Notes under the pieces: generated by a model
What the model was told of the DNA's origin: nothing
The model's input: the letters and a program-made list of their open reading frames with translations, nothing else
Database searches by the model: none
Assembly (NCBI RefSeq): GCF_001654855.1
Contig: NZ_LXEN01000066.1
Span: 1-64,000 of the forward strand
Length of the DNA stretch: 64,000 bases
Origin: Proteus myxofaciens ATCC 19692
GTDB taxonomy: Bacteria > Pseudomonadota > Gammaproteobacteria > Enterobacterales > Enterobacteriaceae
Direction of reading: 5' to 3'
Shown here: positions 29,637 through 38,857 of the stretch, piece by piece
Position numbering within the stretch: position 1 is the first letter of the stretch
Layout: every line of letters starts with the position of its first letter
Program-made: the position numbers and the translations under genes

Positions 29637-29809
29637 GTGAACCTCTGTTGTATTAATCCTTGGTATTAAACCACTTATGAGGTTTAACAATAAGTGCCGG
29701 AAGACATGTGAGATGCTTAATGCCTGTATTTTGTGTCACCCTTTTTTAATACCATCGTTTATCAGACTAAATCACTATGGTGATTAGACTCATTGTGACA
29801 CAAGAAGGT

Positions 29810-30520
29810 TCAGACCTTCGGCAATTTTTGATCAGATTTTTGATGATTATATCCTTTAACCAGCAAACCAATCTCATCGTCATGATGAGATTTAGGACAA
29901 GTTAATGTACAAATCTTATCTTCTTCATTAAGAGTAACGGCGATTTTGCGTAAAGGTTTAACGACAATTCGGTTAATACACCAACTAATCGCGATAGTCA
30001 GGATAAGTCCCATTAATAGATAAGTCGTAAGCACGAGAGCCACAGTGTTGCTAGCAAAACGATAAACTCGATTGGTATCTGCTTGTAAAATAAGGCGGCC
30101 TGTATAAGCCTTATCCTCAGTATAAACGACACCTAAAGGGTGCAAAGGAATGGTAACTTCTACTGGGATATGGAAAAGCCACTGAGAAAATGGAGAGACC
30201 TCTTTTTTAGGTGCAAAATCCAAATTAAGAATTTGTAAGTTCTCAGGTTGAATCACAATGGCTTTGCCTAGGATACCTGTTGTTTTTAATGAGATAATTT
30301 GTTGTTTAGCATCATTCAAATCTGAACGTAACAATGCATCAGCAAGGGATTGTTGAATACTCATTCCCGCATTAAAGAGCTGATTTTGATAATCTTCACG
30401 GCGTTGATCAATGAGATAAACAAGCTGAATACTGATAAAAATAGCAATAGTCACTAACGTGACGCCTGCGACAGCAGCCATCTGTTTTATCGTTAATGAG
30501 CGTTTAAGATGAGGTTTCAT
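29810..30520 (-). pseudogene. yhjK: N-terminal sensor stump of YhjK/PdeK (HmsP-like)
   Basis: A 236-residue frame matching only the N-terminal third of the c-di-GMP protein YhjK/PdeK (HmsP in Yersinia, about 650 residues). SLTIKQMAAVAG, the first membrane helix, a periplasmic sensor, the second helix with ISWCINRIVVKPLRKIA, and the HAMP end HHDDEIGLLVKGYNHQ all align. The frame then stops after SDQKLPKV, before the GGDEF and EAL domains. About 120 bases remain before yhjJ, too few for the missing part. It keeps a good frame and start, so a membrane protein may still be made. Position next to yhjJ is as in E. coli. Confidence 0.85.
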
Positions 30521-30589
30521 TGTTGCTATTTCCAGTAAACATGCTTGAACAGAGAAGATTATACTGTATTTTTTGTCTTGTGTATCACC

Positions 30590-30622
30590 CTTGAAAAAAG
30601 AAAAACACGCTAAAAAGCGTGT
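30590..30622 (-). terminator. second terminator downstream of tpsA
   Basis: On the minus strand ACACGC-TTTTTA-GCGTGT is followed by TTTTCTTTTTTC, a textbook intrinsic terminator. It lies 30 bases beyond another terminator, so the pdeK stump is well insulated from tpsA. Confidence 0.85.
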
Positions 30623-30643
30623 CTTCGTTCATGTTAAAATCAA

Positions 30644-30685
30644 TAAAAAGGATTATCTGGTTATAAACACGACTAACCAGATAAT
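30644..30685 (-). terminator. tpsA terminator
   Basis: Perfect 12-base arms ATTATCTGGTTA and TAACCAGATAAT with a ten-base loop; the minus strand continues CCTTTTTATTG. It is 63 bases after the tpsA stop. Confidence 0.88.
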
Positions 30686-30747
30686 ATTTATCTTTTAAAC
30701 GATGATTTTATTACTTTGATAGTTATTCAAATGAATTTTCATTATAC

Positions 30748-32517
30748 TTATTCTTCTTTTGTTGGTTTCACTTTATTACGTTTTTGTGAATCATAAACAT
30801 CAGAAGGAAGAACTTCCTTACCATTTACAATTGTTTTCTCAGCATCTATTCGCAGTTTTCCTTTATCTGTCAAGGAGAAAGCACGCGTATTTTCCTTATT
30901 ATTGATAGTAATAACATCATTAGCAATTAAATCTATATAACCTGACGTTTGTAATTTATCACCAAATTTTTTCACGTTATTAAACTTAACTTTGCTATCT
31001 ATCATGCTAATCTTGTTACCGATCACAGTCACATTTCCATAGCCAAATATAGATAAATTATTTAAATTAATATTATTTAGATTATCACTTATTAAACGAC
31101 CTTTAAAAAGAATATCAATATTCTTATTCACCATAATTTCATTTCTTATAGTATCGTAAGAAGCATAACGTCCTTCATTGCCTAACATAAAACCACGATT
31201 TCCTGTAATATTAATATCACTATCAATTATATTAAATTTACTTGATTTGAAATCGTAGTCTTCATGAACATTAAATAAAACACCTGAATTGTTAAAATAT
31301 GAGGGTGCTTTCTCTGGATTACTATTAAATTTGAGATTTTTTGCATTAATATTGACTTCACCATTTACAACATTAAAGCGCCCTTCAATATTAATATTAT
31401 CACTTTCTATATACTGTTCAGAAGGGATTATTGTTTTTCCTGCAGCATATAAAACATTTTTCTCCGTGATTCTAAGTAAATCAATCGATAAGAAAGACTT
31501 TTCTATATTTTTTAAATTTTCAGATGCTTCTAAAGTCATTTCGCTAGTTTTCAAGGCAAGTTTTTCATTATATTCATTAGGTTTTTCGTTAGCTAACTTT
31601 AAAGCTTCTTCTGCAATTTCATTTAATGTTTTTGCGACTTCTAGTGCCTTTTTATACTTTATTAATGCTAACTCTGTTCTTAGTTCTAAATTTTTATATT
31701 TTCTAAATACATTTTCCTCATCTAAAATTGAAAATACTCCATTTTTACTAACATCTATATTTTTATTTATAATTTTATTTATTTTTTTAACTTTTAGACT
31801 TCCATCAATATTAAGTATTCCTCCTTTTAAAAACAAATCATTACCTTTTAATAGAGCACCATCTAAAATATTAACACCTTCGCCTTTTTCTTTAGAGAGT
31901 GTTTTTTCTTTTTCACCTGTTAAAATATTATCAACGAAATTAGCACTATGATAACCATTAATTATATTGATGTTTGAAATATTGTTTTCTTTGGATATAT
32001 TAATTCTATTAGAGATAATACTAATTATTTGATTTGAGTCTAATGCCTTGAAATTATTAAAATTAACAAATCCATCTGTTAAATCGAAACTATCTCCACG
32101 ATTGCTATTAGATTTTCCCGATATCAACATTACATTATCAGAACCAACAAATTTACAGCCATTACATTCAATTCCATTAGGATTTGCAATAATTAATTCT
32201 GCCTTTTCACCTAGCACTGAAAGAGTACCTTCTAATAAACTTTTTTTATTAGAAGTGATTTCACTAAGAATAATTTTAGCTTTTACTTTGCTATTATCAA
32301 TATTAACCCCTTGTTTAACAACATTAAAATTTTGAAAATAGTTGACCGATAAGCCAATATCGTTTGCTTTATTAATATGGATAGTCTCTATACTCTTATC
32401 ATTTTTAGATTTTTCCAAATCAACAGAAGTATTATTGGCTAGTGCGCTACTTTGCATAAAAATGAAAGCAAGAGAAACAGAAAGTGGGCTTAATAACGGT
32501 ATTTTTTTATAAGACAT
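30748..32517 (-). CDS. short two-partner-secretion exoprotein (TpsA)
   Basis: A 589-residue exported protein with an N-terminal signal peptide (about residues 1-28, ending ALA) and a haemagglutination-activity (TPS) domain (about 45-200). The TPS hallmark NPNGI is at residues 112-116 and cysteines 118 and 121 (GIECNGC) match the pair in ShlA/HpmA-type proteins. Residues about 270-347 are Lys/Glu/Ala-rich and look helical, breaking the beta-helix pattern. The rest is beta-helix-like. It is much shorter than the haemolysin HpmA, shows no recognisable toxin domain and ends in a charged tail. AAGGATTATT precedes the ATG. The likely partner TpsB lies beyond the dpp operon. Confidence 0.85.
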   Translation of the reverse strand: MSYKKIPLLSPLSVSLAFIFMQSSALANNTSVDLEKSKNDKSIETIHINKANDIGLSVNYFQNFNVVKQGVNIDNSKVKAKIILSEITSNKKSLLEGTLSVLGEKAELIIANPNGIECNGCKFVGSDNVMLISGKSNSNRGDSFDLTDGFVNFNNFKALDSNQIISIISNRINISKENNISNINIINGYHSANFVDNILTGEKEKTLSKEKGEGVNILDGALLKGNDLFLKGGILNIDGSLKVKKINKIINKNIDVSKNGVFSILDEENVFRKYKNLELRTELALIKYKKALEVAKTLNEIAEEALKLANEKPNEYNEKLALKTSEMTLEASENLKNIEKSFLSIDLLRITEKNVLYAAGKTIIPSEQYIESDNINIEGRFNVVNGEVNINAKNLKFNSNPEKAPSYFNNSGVLFNVHEDYDFKSSKFNIIDSDINITGNRGFMLGNEGRYASYDTIRNEIMVNKNIDILFKGRLISDNLNNINLNNLSIFGYGNVTVIGNKISMIDSKVKFNNVKKFGDKLQTSGYIDLIANDVITINNKENTRAFSLTDKGKLRIDAEKTIVNGKEVLPSDVYDSQKRNKVKPTKEE

Positions 32518-32583
32518 AATAATCCTTTAAATAAATAAATTTAAAGGAAATCTAAATCAAAAAATATATATGAGATATAAAAT

Positions 32584-32612
32584 TAAGAACAACAAATATA
32601 TTGTTGTTCTTA
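32584..32612 (-). terminator. dpp operon terminator
   Basis: Perfect 12-base arms TAAGAACAACAA and TTGTTGTTCTTA with a five-base loop, 18 bases after the dppF stop. It separates dpp from tpsA. Confidence 0.8.
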
Positions 32613-32630
32613 ATATGTAAAGAGAGGAAA

Positions 32631-33635
32631 CTAGCTTAGATGAGCATTATCTTGGTCAACTGCAAAACAAGCGATGAGCTGCCCATTATAATCTTTTAAG
32701 ATAGGCTGTAATTGTGTACACATTCCAAAAGCGCGACGACAACGAGCTGCAAATGCACAGCCTGGTGGCGGATTTAGTGGGCTAGGAAGCTCTCCTGTTA
32801 ACTTAATACGCGCTCGCCTTAATTCTGGTGTTAATCTTGGTGTCGCTGAAAGTAATGCTTGAGTATAAGGATGTTGAGGATTTTCAAAAATTTGCTCTTT
32901 TGTTCCCTTTTCAACACAACGCCCTAAATACATCACAATCACTTCATCTGCGATATGTTCAACTACCGACAAGTCATGTGAAATAAACACATAGGAAAGT
33001 CCCATATCATGTTGCAGATCCATCATCAGATTTAATACCTGAGCTCGAACAGAAACATCAAGTGCAGATACAGGTTCATCAGCGACCACAATATCAGGTT
33101 CTAGCATTAATCCTCGGGCAATTGCGATACGTTGACGTTGACCACCTGAAAACATATGTGGATAACGGCTATAGTGTTCCGTTTTCAATCCTACTTTTGC
33201 CATCATAGATAATACTTTCTCTTTACGTTCTGATGCGCTGAGTGAAGTATTAATTAATAAAGGCTCTTCTAAGATCTGCCCTACTTTTTTACGAGGATTG
33301 AGCGATCCATAGGGATTTTGAAATACAATTTGGATCTTTTGACGACGTAATTTTTCGGCAGATTTATCTTTGATTAAAAGGTTTTGACCACGATAAGAAA
33401 GTTGGCCTGATGTTGGCGTTTCAATCATCGTGAGTAACCGGCCTAACGTCGATTTACCACAACCGGATTCACCAACAATAGCCAGTGTTTTTCCACGTTC
33501 AAGCTCAAAAGAGATGCCATCTAATGCTTTTACCGTTTTTTCTTTAGCGAAAAATCCCCCCTTTGTGCTGTAATATTTTGCTAAATTCACCGCTTTTAAT
33601 AAGGGAGTATGTTCATTTGATTGCATTTCAGACAT
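32631..33635 (-). CDS. dppF: dipeptide ABC transporter ATPase DppF
   Basis: A 334-residue ABC ATPase that with DppD powers dipeptide (and haem precursor) import. Walker [10 protein letters not shown], the signature [15 protein letters not shown] and Walker [14 protein letters not shown] are intact. The C-terminal oligopeptide/dipeptide motif has cysteines in GCAFAARC and FGMC, typical of an iron-sulfur or zinc site in this subfamily. ATG 33635 follows AGGGAGAC; it overlaps the dppD end by eight bases. Last gene of the operon. Confidence 0.95.
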   Translation of the reverse strand: MSEMQSNEHTPLLKAVNLAKYYSTKGGFFAKEKTVKALDGISFELERGKTLAIVGESGCGKSTLGRLLTMIETPTSGQLSYRGQNLLIKDKSAEKLRRQKIQIVFQNPYGSLNPRKKVGQILEEPLLINTSLSASERKEKVLSMMAKVGLKTEHYSRYPHMFSGGQRQRIAIARGLMLEPDIVVADEPVSALDVSVRAQVLNLMMDLQHDMGLSYVFISHDLSVVEHIADEVIVMYLGRCVEKGTKEQIFENPQHPYTQALLSATPRLTPELRRARIKLTGELPSPLNPPPGCAFAARCRRAFGMCTQLQPILKDYNGQLIACFAVDQDNAHLS

Positions 33636-34611
33636 GGCTAGGTCTCCCTCTATCATCTAATGGGGTATGGCACTTCACGCGATGAGAGCCGATTTCTTTT
33701 AGCTCAGGTTCTTTTTGGTAACATTCTTCATGAGCATAAGGACAACGAGGATTTAATAAACATCCTACGGGCCTATCATAACGACCGGGTACAACACCAG
33801 GTAAGGATTCTAAACGCGCTTTATCTTTTGCAAACTCAGGTAATGCTTTTAATAAGGCTTGTGTATAAGGGTGGCGGGGGGTTGTAAAAATTTCAGTAGC
33901 TTTTCCTGCCTCAACGACTTGCCCTGCATACATCACAATAATGGTATCAGCAGCTTCAGCAACCAATGCCAGATCATGAGTAATCAGCACTAACGCCATA
34001 TTCTCCTGTTTTTGCAAATCTAACAATAATTCAATAATTTGAGCTTGAATAGTGACATCCAGTGCCGTTGTTGGCTCATCAGCTATCAATAATTTAGGCC
34101 GACATGCTATTGCCATCGCAATCATTACTCGCTGGCTCATACCGCCTGAAAGTTGATGAGGATAAACATCTAAACGCGAAGCTGGATCAGGAATCCCCAC
34201 CAGCTTAAGTAAGTCTATTGCACGTTGTTTACGCGTTTTACGGCTACCACCTTGATGGACTTTTAACGCTTCCATAATTTGATAGCCCACAGTAAAGCAT
34301 GGATTCAGGCTTGTCATCGGATCTTGGAAAATCATCGCGACATCAGCACCAACAAGGCTTCTACGTTCTGATTCAGAGATTTTCATTAAATCTCGTCCAT
34401 CAAACTGTAATTCTTGGGCACTAACACGGCCTGGAAAATCAATTAATCCCATAATCGCTAATGAACTAACAGATTTACCTGAGCCAGACTCACCGACAAT
34501 CCCTACCACTTGACCTTCTTCAACTTGATAGCTAATACGGTCTACCGCTTTAAACGGAGTATCTTCATCACCAAAGTGAACAGATAATTGGTTAATATTT
34601 AATAATGGCAT
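33628..34611 (-). CDS. dppD: dipeptide ABC transporter ATPase DppD
   Basis: A 327-residue ABC ATPase, the partner of DppF. Walker [10 protein letters not shown], signature [16 protein letters not shown] and Walker [14 protein letters not shown] are visible. The C-terminal domain has the cysteines of the DppD/OppD group ([15 protein letters not shown]). Twelve bases after dppC; its stop overlaps dppF, so translation is coupled. Confidence 0.95.
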   Translation of the reverse strand: MPLLNINQLSVHFGDEDTPFKAVDRISYQVEEGQVVGIVGESGSGKSVSSLAIMGLIDFPGRVSAQELQFDGRDLMKISESERRSLVGADVAMIFQDPMTSLNPCFTVGYQIMEALKVHQGGSRKTRKQRAIDLLKLVGIPDPASRLDVYPHQLSGGMSQRVMIAMAIACRPKLLIADEPTTALDVTIQAQIIELLLDLQKQENMALVLITHDLALVAEAADTIIVMYAGQVVEAGKATEIFTTPRHPYTQALLKALPEFAKDKARLESLPGVVPGRYDRPVGCLLNPRCPYAHEECYQKEPELKEIGSHRVKCHTPLDDRGRPSHV

Positions 34612-34623
34612 GTTCTTACTCCG

Positions 34624-35526
34624 TTACTGCTTCAATTTCGGATCAAGTGCATCTCGTAAACCATCGCCCATTAAGTTAAAGGCTAAAACGGTTAATAAGA
34701 TAGCAAGTCCTGGAAACGTCACTACCCACCATGCACTTTGTGTAAATTGCAACACATCAGATAACATGGTTCCCCATTCTGGTGTCGGTGGTTGTGCTCC
34801 CATGCCTAAAAAGCCTAATGCGGCCATATCTAAAATGGCATTAGAGAAACCTAATGAGGCTTGTACAATTAAAGGTGCTAGGCAGTTCGGTAAAATATTA
34901 ATAAACATTTGTCGTAATGAGCCAGCGCCTGCTACGCGAGAAGCAATAACATAATCACGATTCACTTCAATCAAAACAGCTGCTCGTGTTAAACGAACAT
35001 AGTGAGGAAGCGCAACAAACGTTAGCGCGATAGATGCATTGACAATAGAAGGACCAAAAATAGCAACCAATACCAGCGCCAATAATAAGCTAGGTAATGC
35101 CAGCATAATATCGACAACACGCATGATACAGATATCAACAATACCGCCAAAATAACCCGCCATTAATCCTAGAATAATGCCTAAGAAGAGGGACAAAACA
35201 ACAACGATACAGCCCACCAATAATGAAAGGCGTGCGCCATACATTAATCGAGAAAGAATATCTCGACCGACATCATCGGTGCCTAAAATAAAGCTCCAAT
35301 TTCCACCTTCTTGCCAAACTGGAGGCGTTAATAGGAAATCGCGAAATTGCTCATCAGGAGCATGAGGTGCTAAAACACCAGCAAATAATGCTACAAGTAA
35401 CATGATAACGATATAAACAAGCCCAACGACTGCACCTTTATTTTGCTTAAAATAATGCCAAAATTCTTGAAAAGGTGTCATCGGTATGGGTGCATTCATC
35501 ACGGGAGTTGCGTTATTTTCACTCAT
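34624..35526 (-). CDS. dppC: dipeptide ABC transporter permease DppC
   Basis: A 300-residue inner membrane permease with six predicted helices and the EAA-type loop (SRVAGAGSLRQMFINILPN). The N-terminal FWHYFKQNKGAVVGLV and the FILGTDDVGRDILSRLMYGAR segment are typical of DppC/OppC. ATG 35526 follows AAGGAGTG; the GTG nine bases upstream overlaps the Shine-Dalgarno and is rejected. Confidence 0.95.
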   Translation of the reverse strand: MSENNATPVMNAPIPMTPFQEFWHYFKQNKGAVVGLVYIVIMLLVALFAGVLAPHAPDEQFRDFLLTPPVWQEGGNWSFILGTDDVGRDILSRLMYGARLSLLVGCIVVVLSLFLGIILGLMAGYFGGIVDICIMRVVDIMLALPSLLLALVLVAIFGPSIVNASIALTFVALPHYVRLTRAAVLIEVNRDYVIASRVAGAGSLRQMFINILPNCLAPLIVQASLGFSNAILDMAALGFLGMGAQPPTPEWGTMLSDVLQFTQSAWWVVTFPGLAILLTVLAFNLMGDGLRDALDPKLKQ

Positions 35527-35538
35527 TATGTGCACTCC

Positions 35539-36558
35539 TTATTTTTTATGCCGAATACGTGGATTGACGATGCCATAAAGCACATCTACCAACAGGTTGA
35601 CGAAAATAATCATCGTGGCAATTAACAATACACCGCCTTGAACAACGGGATAATCACGTCGCTGTAATGCATCTATTAACCAACGCCCTAAACCAGGCCA
35701 TGAAAAAATAGTTTCCGTCAATATCGCACCCGCTAACATGGTGCCTACTTGCAAGCCAATAACAGTGACTACAGGTAACATCGCATTACGTAATGCATGA
35801 ATAAGAATAACGCGCGCTCTGCTTAACCCTTTTGCTCTTGCAGTACGAATATAATCTTCACCTAAAACTTCTAGCATGGCTGAACGCGTCATACGCACAA
35901 TGACAGCAAGTGGAATAGTACCTAATACGATTGCAGGTAAAATAATATGGTGGATAGCATCTAAGAAATCACCTTCTTCACCCCAGAATAAAGTGTCTAT
36001 CAACATAAATCCGGTTAATGGCTGGCTATCATCAAGAAAGACGCTGTCATCTAATCGACCAGAAACAGGTGTTAAATCGAGTTTGACTGAAACCAACATG
36101 ATAAGCATTATTCCCCACCAAAAAATCGGCATGGAATAACCCGCTAATGACACACTAATCGCCGTATGATCAAAAATTGAGCCTCGTTTTACAGCAGCGA
36201 GTACACCAACAGGAATACCCACAGATACCGCAAAAATCATGGCACAAATGCCCAATTCTAAAGTTGCTTTAAAGCGAGGTAAAAATTCATCCCACACACC
36301 AATACGGCTTTTTAATGAGATACCTAAATCACCATGAAGAATGCCGTTAAGATAGGTTAAGTATTGTTCCCATAGCGGTTTATCTAACCCTAACTCTGCC
36401 ATCAGATAAGCATGGCGCTCAGGTGATAAGCCACGTTCTCCTGCCATTATCATGACAGGATCGCCAGGAATTAGATGGACAAAGATAAACGTGAGTAACG
36501 TAATTCCGATAAACGTTGGCAGCACAAGCCCCAAACGTTGAAGGATAAATTGCAACAT
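35539..36558 (-). CDS. dppB: dipeptide ABC transporter permease DppB
   Basis: A 339-residue permease with six helices, the partner of DppC. The start MLQFILQRLGLVLPTFIGIT and the permease loop RTARAKGLSRARVILIHALRN are diagnostic. Length equals E. coli DppB (339). It follows dppA after a 170-base gap that holds a strong hairpin. Confidence 0.95.
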   Translation of the reverse strand: MLQFILQRLGLVLPTFIGITLLTFIFVHLIPGDPVMIMAGERGLSPERHAYLMAELGLDKPLWEQYLTYLNGILHGDLGISLKSRIGVWDEFLPRFKATLELGICAMIFAVSVGIPVGVLAAVKRGSIFDHTAISVSLAGYSMPIFWWGIMLIMLVSVKLDLTPVSGRLDDSVFLDDSQPLTGFMLIDTLFWGEEGDFLDAIHHIILPAIVLGTIPLAVIVRMTRSAMLEVLGEDYIRTARAKGLSRARVILIHALRNAMLPVVTVIGLQVGTMLAGAILTETIFSWPGLGRWLIDALQRRDYPVVQGGVLLIATMIIFVNLLVDVLYGIVNPRIRHKK

Positions 36559-36664
36559 ATCCTAGTTCTCTTGTTAAACATCAGCTAAAAGATAGCGCTG
36601 ATAAATCAGGAGGAAATACCCCCTGCGCTCACAGTGTACTGAATGTATTCTTTATTATGATTGT

Positions 36665-36702
36665 ACGGTGCCTTTCTTATATGAAAGTATAAAAGGCACC
36701 GT
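36665..36702 (-). terminator. stem-loop between dppA and dppB
   Basis: Perfect arms ACGGTGCCTT and AAGGCACCGT with an 18-base loop and no following T run. Such a hairpin after a binding-protein gene usually protects its mRNA or partly attenuates the operon, giving more DppA than membrane subunits. Confidence 0.7.
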
Positions 36703-36728
36703 TCTTAAGGCTAAATTGAATAGTATGA

Positions 36729-38336
36729 TTACTTTATAGTGACATCACTAAAGTGGTGTTTTCCTAATGGATCAACCACATAGTTTTCCACTTTTTTACT
36801 CACTGGTTCATAAACGGTAGAATGTGCAATAATCAATGCAGGTGCCTGATCGTGCATAACAACCTGAGCCTGTTTATACAATTCAGCACGTTTTTCGTGA
36901 TCAGAACTGATCCGCGCTGGTTGAATAAGATCTTCAAAAGGTTGATAACACCATTTAGAATAATTTGAACCTTGCTCTTTCGCTGCACAACTAAATAATG
37001 TGGCAAAGAAGTTATCAGGATCACCATTATCACCAGTCCATCCCATCATAACGGCTTGGTGTTCACCATCTTTTGCACGTTTTAGATATTCGCCCCATTC
37101 ATAGCTAACAATTTTGGTTTTCACACCAATTTTTGCCCAGTCAGCTTGGATCATTTCTGCCATACGACGTGCATTTGGATTATATGGACGCTGTACTGGC
37201 ATTGCCCATAAATCGATAGTAAAACCATCCTCAAGACCTGCTTCTTTTAGCAAGGCTTTCGCTTTTTCTGGGTTATACTCATAATCGACAATATCGTCGT
37301 TATAACTCCACATTGTAGGAGGAATAAGATTTTTCGCTTTTTGGCCTGCGCCTTGGTAAACCGCTTCAATAATGGCATCTTTATTCACTGCCATACTCAA
37401 TGCTTGGCGAACTTTTTGATTATCGAGCGGTTTTTTCTCAACATTAAATGAAACATAACCCACATTCAGCCCTGGCTGCTCTAATAAATTAATATTGCCG
37501 TTTTGTTTCATTTTCGCGATATCTGCGGGGTTTGGATAAGGCATCGCTTGGCATTCGTTTTTTTGCAGTTTAGCATAACGAACAGAGGCATCAGGTGTGA
37601 TAGAGAATACTAAACGATCAATATCAGGCTTTTTACCCCAATATTTGTCGTTAGCTTTATAAAGAATACGTGAATCTTTTTGATATTGTAGTAACTGGAA
37701 AGGTCCTGTTCCAATAGGATCTAAATCCACTTTTTCAGGTGTACCCGCTTTTAGCATATTATCAGCATATTCAGCAGAGAGTATTGAAGCAAAGTCCATT
37801 GCCATATCAGCAATAAAAGGCGCTTCTGAACGAGTAAGCACAAAGCGAACGGTATGATCGTCAACCTTTTCAATCTTCTCGATCATGTTATTCATATCCA
37901 TCCCAGTGAAGTATTCATAACTTCCACCTGAAACTTTATGATAAGGATGATTTGGGTCTAGCTGGCGCATAAAGGTATAAATCACATCGTCAGCATTAAA
38001 TTGACGTGTCGGCTTAAATGTTTTGCTAGTATGCCAATCAACTCCTTTACGTAAATGGAAGGTATATACTTTACCGTCATCACTCACATCCCAGCTTTCT
38101 GCAAGACCTGGAATAATTTCGGTAGTACCTAATTTAAATTCCACTAAACGGTTATAAATAGGAACTGAACTCGCATCATAGGTTGTTCCTGACGTAAATA
38201 ATTGAGGATTAAAGCCTTCAGGTGAACCTTCTGAGCAAAAAACTAATGTTTTTGCCTGCACTCCCGCTGATACTGCTAATGCAAGTAATCCGATTGTGGC
38301 GCTTAAAATTCCTGTCTTTTTTATGGAGCTGTTCAT
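36729..38336 (-). CDS. dppA: periplasmic dipeptide-binding protein DppA
   Basis: A 535-residue solute-binding protein (family 5) with a signal peptide (about 1-28, ending VQA). It binds dipeptides and delivers them to DppBC, and in E. coli also haem and signals for chemotaxis. The mature start KTLVFCSEGSPEGFNPQLFTSG matches E. coli DppA. ATG 38336 follows CGGAGAGTA. A C/A-rich GcvB-type site lies just upstream. First gene of the five-gene operon. Confidence 0.95.
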   Translation of the reverse strand: MNSSIKKTGILSATIGLLALAVSAGVQAKTLVFCSEGSPEGFNPQLFTSGTTYDASSVPIYNRLVEFKLGTTEIIPGLAESWDVSDDGKVYTFHLRKGVDWHTSKTFKPTRQFNADDVIYTFMRQLDPNHPYHKVSGGSYEYFTGMDMNNMIEKIEKVDDHTVRFVLTRSEAPFIADMAMDFASILSAEYADNMLKAGTPEKVDLDPIGTGPFQLLQYQKDSRILYKANDKYWGKKPDIDRLVFSITPDASVRYAKLQKNECQAMPYPNPADIAKMKQNGNINLLEQPGLNVGYVSFNVEKKPLDNQKVRQALSMAVNKDAIIEAVYQGAGQKAKNLIPPTMWSYNDDIVDYEYNPEKAKALLKEAGLEDGFTIDLWAMPVQRPYNPNARRMAEMIQADWAKIGVKTKIVSYEWGEYLKRAKDGEHQAVMMGWTGDNGDPDNFFATLFSCAAKEQGSNYSKWCYQPFEDLIQPARISSDHEKRAELYKQAQVVMHDQAPALIIAHSTVYEPVSKKVENYVVDPLGKHHFSDVTIK

Positions 38337-38726
38337 TATTACTCTCCGAAATTACTTTGTTGTGTTTTTTGGTTTCCTATTTAAAACGGAATACCTTTTT
38401 ATTTTGTTCATCATTCAATTAACCAACTGTATCCCTTTCCGTCAATAAGGGCTTTTAGGGTGAAATGGACAAGTTATAAACACAAACAAGACAAATATTG
38501 AACAAATTCAGGATAAAAAAATGAACTTTTACTTAACAGACAGTTAATAACACCATTTTTTATGTGGTATATAAGTAAAATGACTATTTAAAAAAATATA
38601 ATAAATTGTGATTGAACGCTTAAATATTGAACGAATAATTTGAAATGGAACAAGGAAATGAGTGGTTTATTCTGTTATGCGTAGGAAGTTATCGTATTTT
38701 AAAAAGCTACTCTAATTCATACCAAT
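38337..38726. other. dppA upstream region
   Basis: An AT-rich gap that must contain the dppA promoter and leader, between the dppA start and the tpsB terminator. The GcvB-type seed is at 38358-38364. No gene is supported here. Confidence 0.6.
38358..38364 (-). promoter_or_regulatory. candidate GcvB sRNA target site in the dppA leader
   Basis: On the mRNA the leader reads AAAAACACAACAAAG, containing CACAACA 22-28 bases upstream of the dppA start. This is the core of the motif bound by the G/U-rich R1 region of the small RNA GcvB, which represses dppA in enterics. gcvB itself is not in this window. Confidence 0.55.
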
Positions 38727-38775
38727 ATAAAAAAGAGAGCCAAATATCAGAAGTATACTTAAGACAAATGGCTCT
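38727..38775 (-). terminator. tpsB terminator
   Basis: On the minus strand AGAGCCA and TGGCTCT enclose an inner AAGTATACTT palindrome, and CTTTTTT follows. It lies 83 bases after the tpsB stop, so tpsB is not expected to read through into dppA. Confidence 0.75.
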
Positions 38776-38857
38776 GCTCTATTTTCTACCGAATTTAGTG
38801 ATAGATAAGCTTATTTATCCGTTAACTAGGTAATCATAGATGTGTGATATCATATTA

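Noticed and set aside
31289-31951. 220-codon plus-strand frame inside tpsA
   Set aside because: Hydrophobic, Ser/Phe-rich antisense shadow of a Lys/Asn/Glu-rich gene; no ribosome site or homology.
38645-38833. 62-codon plus-strand frame upstream of dppA
   Set aside because: It overlaps the tpsB terminator hairpin, has no convincing ribosome site and no recognisable sequence.
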